Source: Chloroflexota bacterium
GTDB taxonomy: Bacteria > Chloroflexota > Dehalococcoidia > Lucifugimonadales > UBA3495
Assembly (NCBI GenBank): GCA_026710825.1
Contig: JAPOQH010000107.1
Span: 1 to 36,861 of the forward strand
Direction of reading: 5' to 3'
DNA: 36,861 nt
Below the pieces are notes generated by a model. The model made no database searches, was not told the DNA's origin, and saw only the letters and a list, made by a program, of their open reading frames with translations. Each line of letters opens with the position of its first letter. Positions within the stretch are counted from its first letter, which is position 1. The position numbers were made by a program, and so were the translations under genes. Shown here one piece after another: positions 17,356 through 24,409 of this stretch.

Positions 17356-18591
17356 ATGACCGCCCAGAATACCGGATCCACAGACGCGCTGGCCTCCGCC
17401 TCCAACTCGGTCATCGAGACATCTAAACAGGCCCTGTTCGACCTGTCGAAAGATGTCCACGCCCATCCCGAGCTGAACTACGAAGAATACTATTCCTCGA
17501 ACGCGCTGGCCGGCTTTTTGGAGAATCACGACTTCCACGTGGAACGTGGCATCGGGGGCGTTGAGACGGCGTTTCGGGCCACCATTCCGGGCGGCGGCGG
17601 CGAAGGCCCGACCATCGCCGTCCTCGCTGAGTACGATGCGCTGCCCGAAATCGGCCACGGATGCGGGCACAACCTCATCGCCATGGCCGCGATGGGCGCC
17701 GCCCTCGGTCTGAAGGCAAACGCGCACGACCTGCCCGGGCGTGTCGAGATCATCGGGACGCCGGCGGAGGAAGGCGGCGGCGGCAAGATTCGCCTGATCG
17801 AAGCCGGCATATTCGACGGCGTGGACGCAACCCTGTCGTCTCATCCCTTCTCCAACCGCACCATCGTTCCGGCGGTCTCCCCCAAAGGCGAGAGCTGGAG
17901 CCTGGCCATGGTCGGCTACCGGTACATGTTCCACGGCCGCGCCGCTCACGCTGCCGCCGCTCCGGAGGCCGGCATCAACGCCCTCAACGCCGTCATCCAC
18001 CTGTTCACCGGAATCGACGCCCTGCGCCAGCACCTGCGCGACGACGTGCGCATGCACGGCGTCATCACCGACGGCGGCACCGCGCCCAACGTCGTGCCCG
18101 AGTTCGCCGCCGCCAACTTCATGCTGCGCTCCCGGGACGGCCGCTATCTGAGCGCTGAGGTGGTGGGCAAGGTCATGCAGGTGGCCGAGGGCGCCGCGGC
18201 CATGACGGGCTCCCGCCTCGAGGTCGAGGAATTCTATCCTTTCTACGAGAACGTTCAGCCCAACCTGACGTTGGCGCAGGCCGTGGGTTCCAACCTGCAG
18301 GCGCTGGGAGTCCGGCTGGATGATCCGATTCCCGGCCGACCGGGCAGCGGTGCGTCCACCGACTTCGGCAACGTGAGCCAGGTCATGCCCGCTTACGAAT
18401 TGCGCTACGCCGTCAGCGAAACGCCCGTGGCATCCCATACCCGCGACATGTGCGAAACGGCCATCACCGATTACGCCCTGTCCAGCGCCCTCCAGGTTGC
18501 CAAGGCCCTCAGTCTCACCGCCAGCGATCTCCTGCGCGACGCCACTCTGGTCGAGGCCGCCAAGTCCGAGTTCGCCGGACGCAGCAACTGA
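17356..18591 (+). CDS. M20 family amidohydrolase
   Basis: This 411-residue metallopeptidase-type amidohydrolase has HAHPELNYEEYYSS near residue 37, the metal-binding segment LAEYDALPEIGHGCGHNLI, the EEGGGGK catalytic Glu pair and a dimerisation domain with FHGRAAHAAAAPEAGINALNAV. This combination is typical of the PepT/AbgB-like or AmhX-like M20D branch, which cleaves N-acyl amino acids or p-aminobenzoyl-glutamate. It is probably cytoplasmic. AGGAG lies nine to ten bases before the ATG. It diverges from typA with about 270 bp between them. The substrate is undetermined. Confidence 0.9.
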   Translation: MTAQNTGSTDALASASNSVIETSKQALFDLSKDVHAHPELNYEEYYSSNALAGFLENHDFHVERGIGGVETAFRATIPGGGGEGPTIAVLAEYDALPEIGHGCGHNLIAMAAMGAALGLKANAHDLPGRVEIIGTPAEEGGGGKIRLIEAGIFDGVDATLSSHPFSNRTIVPAVSPKGESWSLAMVGYRYMFHGRAAHAAAAPEAGINALNAVIHLFTGIDALRQHLRDDVRMHGVITDGGTAPNVVPEFAAANFMLRSRDGRYLSAEVVGKVMQVAEGAAAMTGSRLEVEEFYPFYENVQPNLTLAQAVGSNLQALGVRLDDPIPGRPGSGASTDFGNVSQVMPAYELRYAVSETPVASHTRDMCETAITDYALSSALQVAKALSLTASDLLRDATLVEAAKSEFAGRSN

Positions 18592-18605
18592 CCACCAATT
18601 GGCGC

Positions 18606-18640
18606 CGCTCATGGTGAGCCTTTCGAACCACCATTGGCTC
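18606..18640. repeat. Dispersed hairpin repeat of TGGT...TCGAACCA type, copy 2 (degenerate)
   Basis: CCGCTCATGGTGAGCC continues to TTTCGAACCACCATTGG, matching the 9437 element in its left arm and loop but with a diverged right arm. It lies between the convergent M20 and LLM genes. Confidence 0.6.
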
Positions 18641-18658
18641 GGATGAGTGCAAAAAATA

Positions 18659-18700
18659 CGCCCTCCCCCTTGATGAGAGAGGGCTGGGGTGAGGGTGAAA
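18659..18700. repeat. GC-rich CCCTC...GAGGG hairpin repeat
   Basis: CCCTCCCCCTTGATG is followed by AGAGAGGGCTGGGGTGAGGG, an imperfect inverted repeat with tandem GAGGG/GGGTGAGGG units. The complement encodes LTPALSHQ in one frame, a phrase familiar from dispersed intergenic repeats of many environmental bacteria. Only one copy is in the window, so repetition here is from prior knowledge. Confidence 0.45.
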
Positions 18701-18707
18701 TCCCCCG

Positions 18708-19670
18708 TCAGGTTACTGAGGGCAAGACCTCGTCGGTAAAACGCGCCATCTGCCCCATCTGGTCCGGAGACGCAAACCGCACGATGAAGTAGTCGGCACC
18801 GCATTCCTGATACGCCTGTATGGCGTCCACGATCTTGCTCGGCGGGCCGAACACGCACAGCAACTGCTTGCTGATGACGTCATAGGGGATGCTGTAGTAC
18901 GCCCGCATGAACTGGTCGCCCTCGTCCAGCGCGGCATCGGTGTCGTCTTTCAGGTTCACCGAGATATACAGGCACCGCCCTATTTCCGACGAGTCGCGCC
19001 CCATTTCCTCGGTGCACTGCTCGATCCTGTCCCAGCACTGGCTGAACTGCTCCACCGACGGCACGTTGGTGATCCAGGCGTCGCCCAGTTGGGCAACCCG
19101 GGCCAGCCCCCGCCGTACCCAGTTGCTGGAAATCCACAGGGGTATGGACTCCTGGACCGGCGTCGGTTCCAGGGCGACGTTGTCCAGCGGGTAGAATTCG
19201 CCGTCGCTGCTCACTGGCTCTCCCGTCCAGAGCGCGCGCATGGCGCGGATGCCCTCCTCCATACGGGAAGCGCGCTCCGTAATGGGAACTCCAACGGCGC
19301 TGTGCTCGTCGATGAACATCTGGTTGTTGCCGCGTCCCGCGCCGAGCCCCAGGATCGTGCGCCCGCCGGAGATGTTGTCGATGGTCGCGGCAGCGTGGGC
19401 CAGGTGTACGGGATGGCGCAGGGCGTTCAGCAGCACGGCGGTTCCGACTTTCACCCGCGTCGTGCGCGCCGCGATGGCGGCCATAGCGGTCATCGGCTCC
19501 AGGCGCGGTTTGGAGGTGATGCTGTCGCCAACCCAGACGGAGTCGTAACCGGCCCGTTCGGCGGTCTCCGCCATCTGCCAGGTTAGCTCAGTCTTCGGGC
19601 CCTGGCTGCCGGCGTACACCAGCACGCCTCGAGTGGGCAGCAGGACTCCAAAGTTGTTCGCAGGCGCCAT
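18708..19670 (-). CDS. LLM-class flavin-dependent oxidoreductase
   Basis: This 320-residue luciferase-like TIM-barrel protein starts MAPANNFGVLLPTRGVLVYAG and has ELTWQMAETAERAGYDSVWVGDS, TTRVKVGTAVLLNALRHPVHLAHAAATIDNISGGRTILGLGAGRG and PLWISSNWVRRGLARVAQLGDAWI. These are standard marks of the family, which binds FMN or F420 for hydride transfer or oxygenation. ATG 19670 is preferred because GGAG precedes it; ATG 19685 would add five residues. It is the last gene of a long minus-strand run. The substrate is unknown. It is only distantly like the LLM gene at 8549. Confidence 0.87.
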   Translation of the reverse strand: MAPANNFGVLLPTRGVLVYAGSQGPKTELTWQMAETAERAGYDSVWVGDSITSKPRLEPMTAMAAIAARTTRVKVGTAVLLNALRHPVHLAHAAATIDNISGGRTILGLGAGRGNNQMFIDEHSAVGVPITERASRMEEGIRAMRALWTGEPVSSDGEFYPLDNVALEPTPVQESIPLWISSNWVRRGLARVAQLGDAWITNVPSVEQFSQCWDRIEQCTEEMGRDSSEIGRCLYISVNLKDDTDAALDEGDQFMRAYYSIPYDVISKQLLCVFGPPSKIVDAIQAYQECGADYFIVRFASPDQMGQMARFTDEVLPSVT

Positions 19671-19815
19671 TTCATCCATCTCCATGGGGACGGCGGCCTA
19701 CCCCGTATCGGGAGCCGTCGCCCCGCAGTGCGTATCCAATCCAGGCGGAACCGTTAAGCGGGCGCGCCGGGCCATTCGCATCCGGGCCCGGCGCGCCGCC
19801 AAAGATTCCAGACTG

Positions 19816-20286
19816 CTAGTCCTGTACCTCAACGATCATCTCGATCTCGATGGGCATCCCGTTGGGCAGCGTGGCCATGCCCACGGCAGACCTGGCGTGC
19901 CGTCCACGGTCGCCATAAAGCTCGACCAGCAGATCCGACGCGCCGTTGGCCACCAGGGGCGGTCCGGCGAAGTCGGGCGCGGAGTTCACCATGCACAGCA
20001 GCTTGACGATGTGGCTGACGTTGTCCAGATCGCCGATCGCTGATTTCAGGGTGGTGAGCAGGTTCAGCATGGTCTGCCGGGCGCAGTCGTATCCCTGTTC
20101 AACGGTCAGATCCGACCCCAATTTACCCGTATGCAGCAATCCGCCCCCGGGCAGACCCGGCCCCGTCCCGGAGAGGAACACCAGGTTCCCGGTCCGTACG
20201 TAGGGAATGATGTTGCCGGCTCCCGGCGCGCGCGGCGGGGGCAGTTCGAGGCCCATTTCCTTCAGTTTGTTTTCAATCTCCGGCAT
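19816..20286 (-). CDS. RidA family protein (YjgF/UK114-like, longer subgroup)
   Basis: This 156-residue protein shows the RidA pattern NIIPYVRTGNLVFLSGTGPGLPGG, GYDCARQTMLNLLTTLKSAIGDLDNVSHIVKLLCMVNSAPDF and a C-terminal ARSAVGMATLPNGMPIEIEMIVEV. RidA trimers hydrolyse reactive imine/enamine intermediates made by flavin or PLP enzymes. This protein belongs to the longer, Atu1953-like subgroup, whose own activity is less certain. ATG 20286 has AGGAG seven bases upstream; an in-frame extension to 20364 lacks support. It sits between an LLM oxidoreductase and a dienelactone hydrolase, which fits a role cleaning up their products. Confidence 0.85.
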   Translation of the reverse strand: MPEIENKLKEMGLELPPPRAPGAGNIIPYVRTGNLVFLSGTGPGLPGGGLLHTGKLGSDLTVEQGYDCARQTMLNLLTTLKSAIGDLDNVSHIVKLLCMVNSAPDFAGPPLVANGASDLLVELYGDRGRHARSAVGMATLPNGMPIEIEMIVEVQD

Positions 20287-20449
20287 GAGGTTGCTCCTTG
20301 TAAGAGGTTTTGGGTAGGCGGCCTTGGTCCCGACCGCAGAAGCGGCGCCGATGGTACCACGCATGCGGGAGTAACGGAACTTTCGGAATCAGGCTGAACG
20401 ATGACGGACAGGTCCCGGTCGAGGAACCCGTTTCGCAGAACCGCCGTCA

Positions 20450-21184
20450 TCACTGTCTCAGGTGGCGGTCGTAGAACACCAGCACCCGGTGCCACATATC
20501 CTGGGCGGGCGCCGCCCGATAGCTGGGCCGATAGTCGGCAAAGAAGGCGTGGCCGGCGTTGTTGTACATGACCAATTCGTAGGTCTTGCCGTGCTGGTCC
20601 AGCAGCGCTTTCATCTGCTCTGCCTGCTCCGCAGTGGGGTTCTCGTCCTCAACGCCGAATAACGCCAGCAGCGGGCAGGACAGATCGGACACCATATCCA
20701 TGGGCTGCACCGGCCTCAGTTCGGTAGGCTCGTGGACGATGTGGCCACCGGCCGAGTCCACCGCCGCGTCGATGTTGCTGCTCAGGCACGCCATCATCAG
20801 CGTGTAGCGTCCGCCGGAGCAGAACCCGATGATTCCCACCTTCCCGTTGCTGTGCGCCTGCGACTTGAGGAATGCCGCCGCCCCTTCCAGGTCGTCCATG
20901 GCGCGGGAGTCCGGCGGAGCAAACAGCGGCGCCAACACGTTCTCTGGCTCCGGCGTGCCCTCACGCGTGTACAGGTCGGGTGCGATGGCAAGGTAACCCT
21001 GCCCTGCGAAGCGGACCGCGATGTCCTTGTGGTGGTCCATCAGGCCCATGCCTTCCATCGTCACGATCACGCCGGGATATGATCCTGCCCCGGCCGGGCG
21101 GCTGTAGAACGCGTTGATCGTCGTCCCGTCCCGGCTGGCGTACTGGATAGTCCCGGTTTCGAGTTCCTGTCCAACGAGTACCAT
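20450..21184 (-). CDS. Dienelactone hydrolase family protein
   Basis: This 244-residue alpha/beta hydrolase carries the family's cysteine nucleophile elbow IIGFCSGGRYTLMMA (Cys122). The acid is probably in LFGVEDENPT and the His is in NNAGHAFFADYRPSY. Dienelactone hydrolase opens the lactone ring formed in chlorocatechol breakdown, but many family members hydrolyse other esters. GGAGG lies before the ATG. It is followed by RidA and preceded by the MqnA-like gene on the same strand, with gaps of 163 and 109 bases, the latter holding a 28-bp palindrome. Confidence 0.88.
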   Translation of the reverse strand: MVLVGQELETGTIQYASRDGTTINAFYSRPAGAGSYPGVIVTMEGMGLMDHHKDIAVRFAGQGYLAIAPDLYTREGTPEPENVLAPLFAPPDSRAMDDLEGAAAFLKSQAHSNGKVGIIGFCSGGRYTLMMACLSSNIDAAVDSAGGHIVHEPTELRPVQPMDMVSDLSCPLLALFGVEDENPTAEQAEQMKALLDQHGKTYELVMYNNAGHAFFADYRPSYRAAPAQDMWHRVLVFYDRHLRQ

Positions 21185-21212
21185 GACTTACCTCCGGTTG
21201 ACGTCGTGCGAT

Positions 21213-21240
21213 GTAGGGGCGAGGCATGCCTCGCCCCTAC
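21213..21240. repeat. 28-bp dispersed palindrome, copy 3 (perfect)
   Basis: GTAGGGGCGAGGCA and its reverse complement meet without a loop, giving a perfect 28-bp palindrome. Compared with copies 1 and 2 the inner bases changed on both arms, so pairing was kept while sequence changed. It lies between the MqnA-like stop and the dienelactone hydrolase start. Confidence 0.85.
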
Positions 21241-21293
21241 GGTATGTCGGCGCGCCGCTGGATTGGACGCATCTTCTTGCGCGGCACGGAATC

Positions 21294-22052
21294 TTACGTT
21301 GATGCGTCACCCAACTGCCCCAATTTCTCCTGGAACGCCTCGATGGCTCGTTCCTCGGGCACGCCCATGAAGAACCGCAGGCCCTGGACGTATTCCAGCA
21401 CCTCCCTTGGGAGCATCAACAGGTCGTTGCGCGGCCCGGTGGACTTGTAGAGATTGTTCATCCAGTCCTCCTGGCCAACGAACAGCGAGTCCTGCAAAAC
21501 CACGAAGTCCTGCCGTTCCATGTCCGACCGGGCCATCCAGCGGTTGAACACGAAGGGCAGGCCGGTCCACTCCTGCCATTCCTCGCCCAGGTCGTAGCGA
21601 TGCGGAAAACCTCGAACGGCCCGCCGCCCGCGCAACCCCTGGTTCCACGTGAGGAACACCGCCTCGTGTTCCGATTGAGTGTCCACAAAGGATATGTCGC
21701 CGATGCCGTGTTTCAGTTCCAGGATGACGCGCAGCAGTTGCAGCGATGTCGGGTCAGGTTCGTTGATCGCGATGGCGCAGCCGCCCAATTCGTCGATCTC
21801 GCTGTTCGACAGCAGCATGCAGGCAACGGCGCGATTGACCGATGCCACGCAGAACCGTTCAATCGGGGATGCATTGGGCGCGAGCCGAGGCACATCCAAT
21901 AGCGGCACCGGCCCGGCGTCGATTTCGCCCCGTTCCAGCGCGCCCGCCACCTGTTGCGGCGCCAGGTCCGCCAGAACGATTCCGCGGCGCTCCATATCGA
22001 AGTAGAAGGCTTCGCATTCCAGGTTGGGAACATGACCTACTGTGATCGGCAT
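21294..22052 (-). CDS. MqnA/MqnD-like solute-binding-fold protein
   Basis: The chosen ATG gives 252 residues beginning MPITVGHVPNLECEAFYFDM. The two-lobed periplasmic-binding-protein fold of MqnA (chorismate dehydratase of the futalosine menaquinone route) is suggested by LAPQQVAGALERGEIDAGPVPLLD, CVASVNRAVACMLLSNSEIDEL, INEPDPTSLQLLRVILELKHGI and GLPFVFNRWMAR. There is no signal peptide, as for MqnA. No other menaquinone gene is in the window, so it may be a paralogue with another substrate. An upstream in-frame start at 22124 is possible but has no ribosome site. It sits directly downstream of the NHL gene. Confidence 0.65.
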   Translation of the reverse strand: MPITVGHVPNLECEAFYFDMERRGIVLADLAPQQVAGALERGEIDAGPVPLLDVPRLAPNASPIERFCVASVNRAVACMLLSNSEIDELGGCAIAINEPDPTSLQLLRVILELKHGIGDISFVDTQSEHEAVFLTWNQGLRGRRAVRGFPHRYDLGEEWQEWTGLPFVFNRWMARSDMERQDFVVLQDSLFVGQEDWMNNLYKSTGPRNDLLMLPREVLEYVQGLRFFMGVPEERAIEAFQEKLGQLGDAST

Positions 22053-22101
22053 GGCTATGTTTAACTCCCCAGGGCGCGTTGGTTTTCTATCAACGTCATA
22101 C

Positions 22102-22188
22102 CACCTGAAAGGGCCCCCGTCCATACCCGTCAGGCCGGCGTCCCGGCCATATCGGGCATGAGGCGGAGGCCCCTTTTTGGTTCAGGTG
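22102..22188. promoter_or_regulatory. Long inverted repeat between NHL and MqnA-like genes
   Basis: Outer arms CACCTGAA (22102-22109) and TTCAGGTG (22181-22188) are perfect complements. Just inside them AAAGGGCCC and GGCCCCTTTTT can pair in part. It lies in the 146-bp gap between two minus-strand genes and could be an attenuating or terminating structure for the upstream operon. Confidence 0.35.
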
Positions 22189-22198
22189 TGTTCGCGGT

Positions 22199-23233
22199 TT
22201 ACAGGCGCGGTCCCATGAAGGTCAGGGCCTGCTTCTGGTAAACTTGGATGCGGTTGCGTGGTCCTTCGCAGACGAAAATCCGGTTGTCTTCGTCCACGGC
22301 AACCCCGGTGGGCGCCCAGAATTCCCGCTCTCGTTCGAGGCCGGGCGCGCGCTCACGCTCTTCCCACATCTCCGGGTTGGCGTCCAGCTTGTCCTTGCCC
22401 CACTTGGATACGGTGGCTTCGCCGGTCTTCTCGCCGCAGAAGTTGCCGTCCGGGTCAAAGAACTGCAGCCGGTTGTTGAGCCAGTCGGCCACGTAGATGA
22501 TTCCATCCTTGTCCACCGCCACGTCGGCAGGCCGGTTGAACTCGCCGTCTCCGGAGCCGGAGGACCCGAACTTCATCAGGAACCGTCCGTCCGAGGTGAA
22601 CTTCTGGATCCGGTCGTTGCGCCAGTCGGCAATGTAGATGTTGCCCTGGCTGTCGATGTCGATTCCCCAGGGTGAATCAAGCTCGCCGTCGCCGCTGCCT
22701 TGGCCCCCGAACCTCGCCAGGAACTGGCCGTCCGGCGTGAACTTCTGCACCCGGTGGTTATTCCCGTCCACGACCCAGACGTTGTCGTCTGCATCGATGG
22801 CCAGGCCCGACGGGCGGTCCAGCTGGCCGTCGCCGCTGCCTACGTTCTCGTCCCACTTCCCGATGAACTCGCCGTCGCGGGTGAACATCGAAATGCGGTG
22901 GAGCCATTCGTCGGACACGTACACGGTGCCGTTGCTGGAGATGGCCACGTTGACCGGCCAGACCAGGGATCCGTCCTCGAAGTTGTATTCGTGGGGACCC
23001 TGCTGCGGGACGCCGCGGGCGAACGCGTTGACGTATTCCTCGTCAACTGTGCACACCGCGATGCGCGTGCCCTCGGGCCGATACTCAGACGACCGGCACA
23101 GGACGTACATCAGGTCGTCCTCGCCCCGGGCGACGTGGATCGGATAGGTGAACCCAGGCCCAAACTGCTCGCCACGCCCTATGGTGTGGCTGTACTGCAG
23201 CTGGACGTGGGAAATTCTTGTTGCTGTTACCAT
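22199..23233 (-). CDS. NHL-repeat beta-propeller protein
   Basis: This 344-residue protein has at least five NHL repeats from about residue 90 on, each of the form RPSGLAIDADDNVWVVDGNN-HRVQKFTPDGQFLARFGGQGSGDGEL. The repeats build a beta-propeller, as in 6-bladed NHL and peptidyl-alpha-hydroxyglycine lyase-like proteins. There is no signal peptide or membrane segment. AGGAGG lies five bases before the ATG. It is 27 bases after the DUF1501 gene and almost certainly in its operon. NHL propellers often bind proteins or small molecules; no catalytic site is evident. Confidence 0.9.
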   Translation of the reverse strand: MVTATRISHVQLQYSHTIGRGEQFGPGFTYPIHVARGEDDLMYVLCRSSEYRPEGTRIAVCTVDEEYVNAFARGVPQQGPHEYNFEDGSLVWPVNVAISSNGTVYVSDEWLHRISMFTRDGEFIGKWDENVGSGDGQLDRPSGLAIDADDNVWVVDGNNHRVQKFTPDGQFLARFGGQGSGDGELDSPWGIDIDSQGNIYIADWRNDRIQKFTSDGRFLMKFGSSGSGDGEFNRPADVAVDKDGIIYVADWLNNRLQFFDPDGNFCGEKTGEATVSKWGKDKLDANPEMWEERERAPGLEREREFWAPTGVAVDEDNRIFVCEGPRNRIQVYQKQALTFMGPRL

Positions 23234-23260
23234 GATCGCCTCCTTGCGTCGGGCTGCAGG

Positions 23261-24394
23261 CTAAATGAAGTCCATCTGCTCGAAGGAGCCGTTCACGATG
23301 GGCTGGGCATCCAGGCCCATCCACTTCTCCATAAGGGTCGAATAGATGCCGCGGAAGTCGTTGTTGAAGTGCAGGTCGCCCTCCAGCAACTTGTTCTCCT
23401 CCAGCGACGGATACTCGCCGTAGAGCCCGCCCTTGACCTGCTCACCAACGACGAATGCGACGCCGCCGGACCCGTGGTCGGTGCCCGAGCCATTGTCATG
23501 GACGCGGCGGCCGAACTCGGTGAAGACCAGCAGGATGACGTTTTCGCCTGCGTTGTGCTCCTTCAGGTCGTCGTAGAAGTCGGCGACGGCATTGGACGTT
23601 TCCGTCCACAGGCGGGTGTGGTTCGCCAGCTCGCCGGCGTGGGTGTCGAAGCTGTTGTACGGCGCGGTGGTGTAGAACACCCGGGAGCCGAACCCCGCCA
23701 GGTGCGTCTGCGCGATGTTGCGCATGTACTGGGCAACGGTGTCGCCGCCGTACTCCACCGAAGAGGAATACATTGCGGGAGCGGTGCTGAGGATGTCAGC
23801 GCCTTCCAGCGCGTCCAGGCCGGTCTGGGCGAAGTAGTCCAGCACCGGGCCCTGGCCCAGCATGGGCGAATAGACCCGGGAGAATACGTCGAGGGCCTTG
23901 GTCCGCTGTTCCTCAATCTCGATGCCGGTGAGCACGCCGTAGGTCTCGAGGTTGCCAACGGAGGCGACGGGCACGCCGGGGGCTACCAGGGAGCGGGGAA
24001 GGCCGCGCCCGAAGTTGACCGCGGTGAGCACGTTCTCCTTCTGCGGGTCGATGTCGCGGATAGCGCGTCCCAGCCAACCTTCGTCTCCGACCTTGTCCGG
24101 CTCACAGGTGTGCCAGATGTCCATGGAGCGGAAGTGCGAGCGGCTGGGGCTGGGATAGCCAACGCCCTGTATGACGGCGACCTTGCCTTCGTCATACAGG
24201 CGCTTCATCGGCCCCATGGCCGGGTTGAACCCGATGTAGTCGTTGATCGGCAGAACCTGGTCTACAGGTATCCGCACGTTGGGACGGTTGTCCAGGTACA
24301 GGGGGTCGCCGTAGGGGACGATGGTGTTCAGCGCATCGTTGCCCCCGGACAGCTGGAGTACCACCAGCACCGGATCTTTCTTGGTGGATGTCAT
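23261..24394 (-). CDS. DUF1501 domain protein, leaderless
   Basis: This is a 377-residue DUF1501 protein, distantly like sulfatase/alkaline-phosphatase folds. Marks are PVLVVLQLSGGNDALNTIVPY near the start, RSHFRSMDIWHTCEPDK, VILLVFTEFGRRVHDNG and GTDHGSGGVAFVVGEQVKGG. In most bacteria DUF1501 proteins begin with a twin-arginine export signal. This one begins MTSTKKDPVLVV, directly at the domain, so it appears to be cytoplasmic. AAGGGGG precedes the ATG. It starts 15 bases after the DUF1800 stop. The biochemical role of the pair is not established. Confidence 0.9.
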   Translation of the reverse strand: MTSTKKDPVLVVLQLSGGNDALNTIVPYGDPLYLDNRPNVRIPVDQVLPINDYIGFNPAMGPMKRLYDEGKVAVIQGVGYPSPSRSHFRSMDIWHTCEPDKVGDEGWLGRAIRDIDPQKENVLTAVNFGRGLPRSLVAPGVPVASVGNLETYGVLTGIEIEEQRTKALDVFSRVYSPMLGQGPVLDYFAQTGLDALEGADILSTAPAMYSSSVEYGGDTVAQYMRNIAQTHLAGFGSRVFYTTAPYNSFDTHAGELANHTRLWTETSNAVADFYDDLKEHNAGENVILLVFTEFGRRVHDNGSGTDHGSGGVAFVVGEQVKGGLYGEYPSLEENKLLEGDLHFNNDFRGIYSTLMEKWMGLDAQPIVNGSFEQMDFI

Positions 24395-24409
24395 ATCGTT
24401 CCCCCTTTG

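Noticed and set aside
17110..18858. A 582-codon minus-strand open frame
   Set aside because: It overlaps the M20 amidohydrolase and a dispersed repeat in antisense, and its sequence is low-complexity without any motif.
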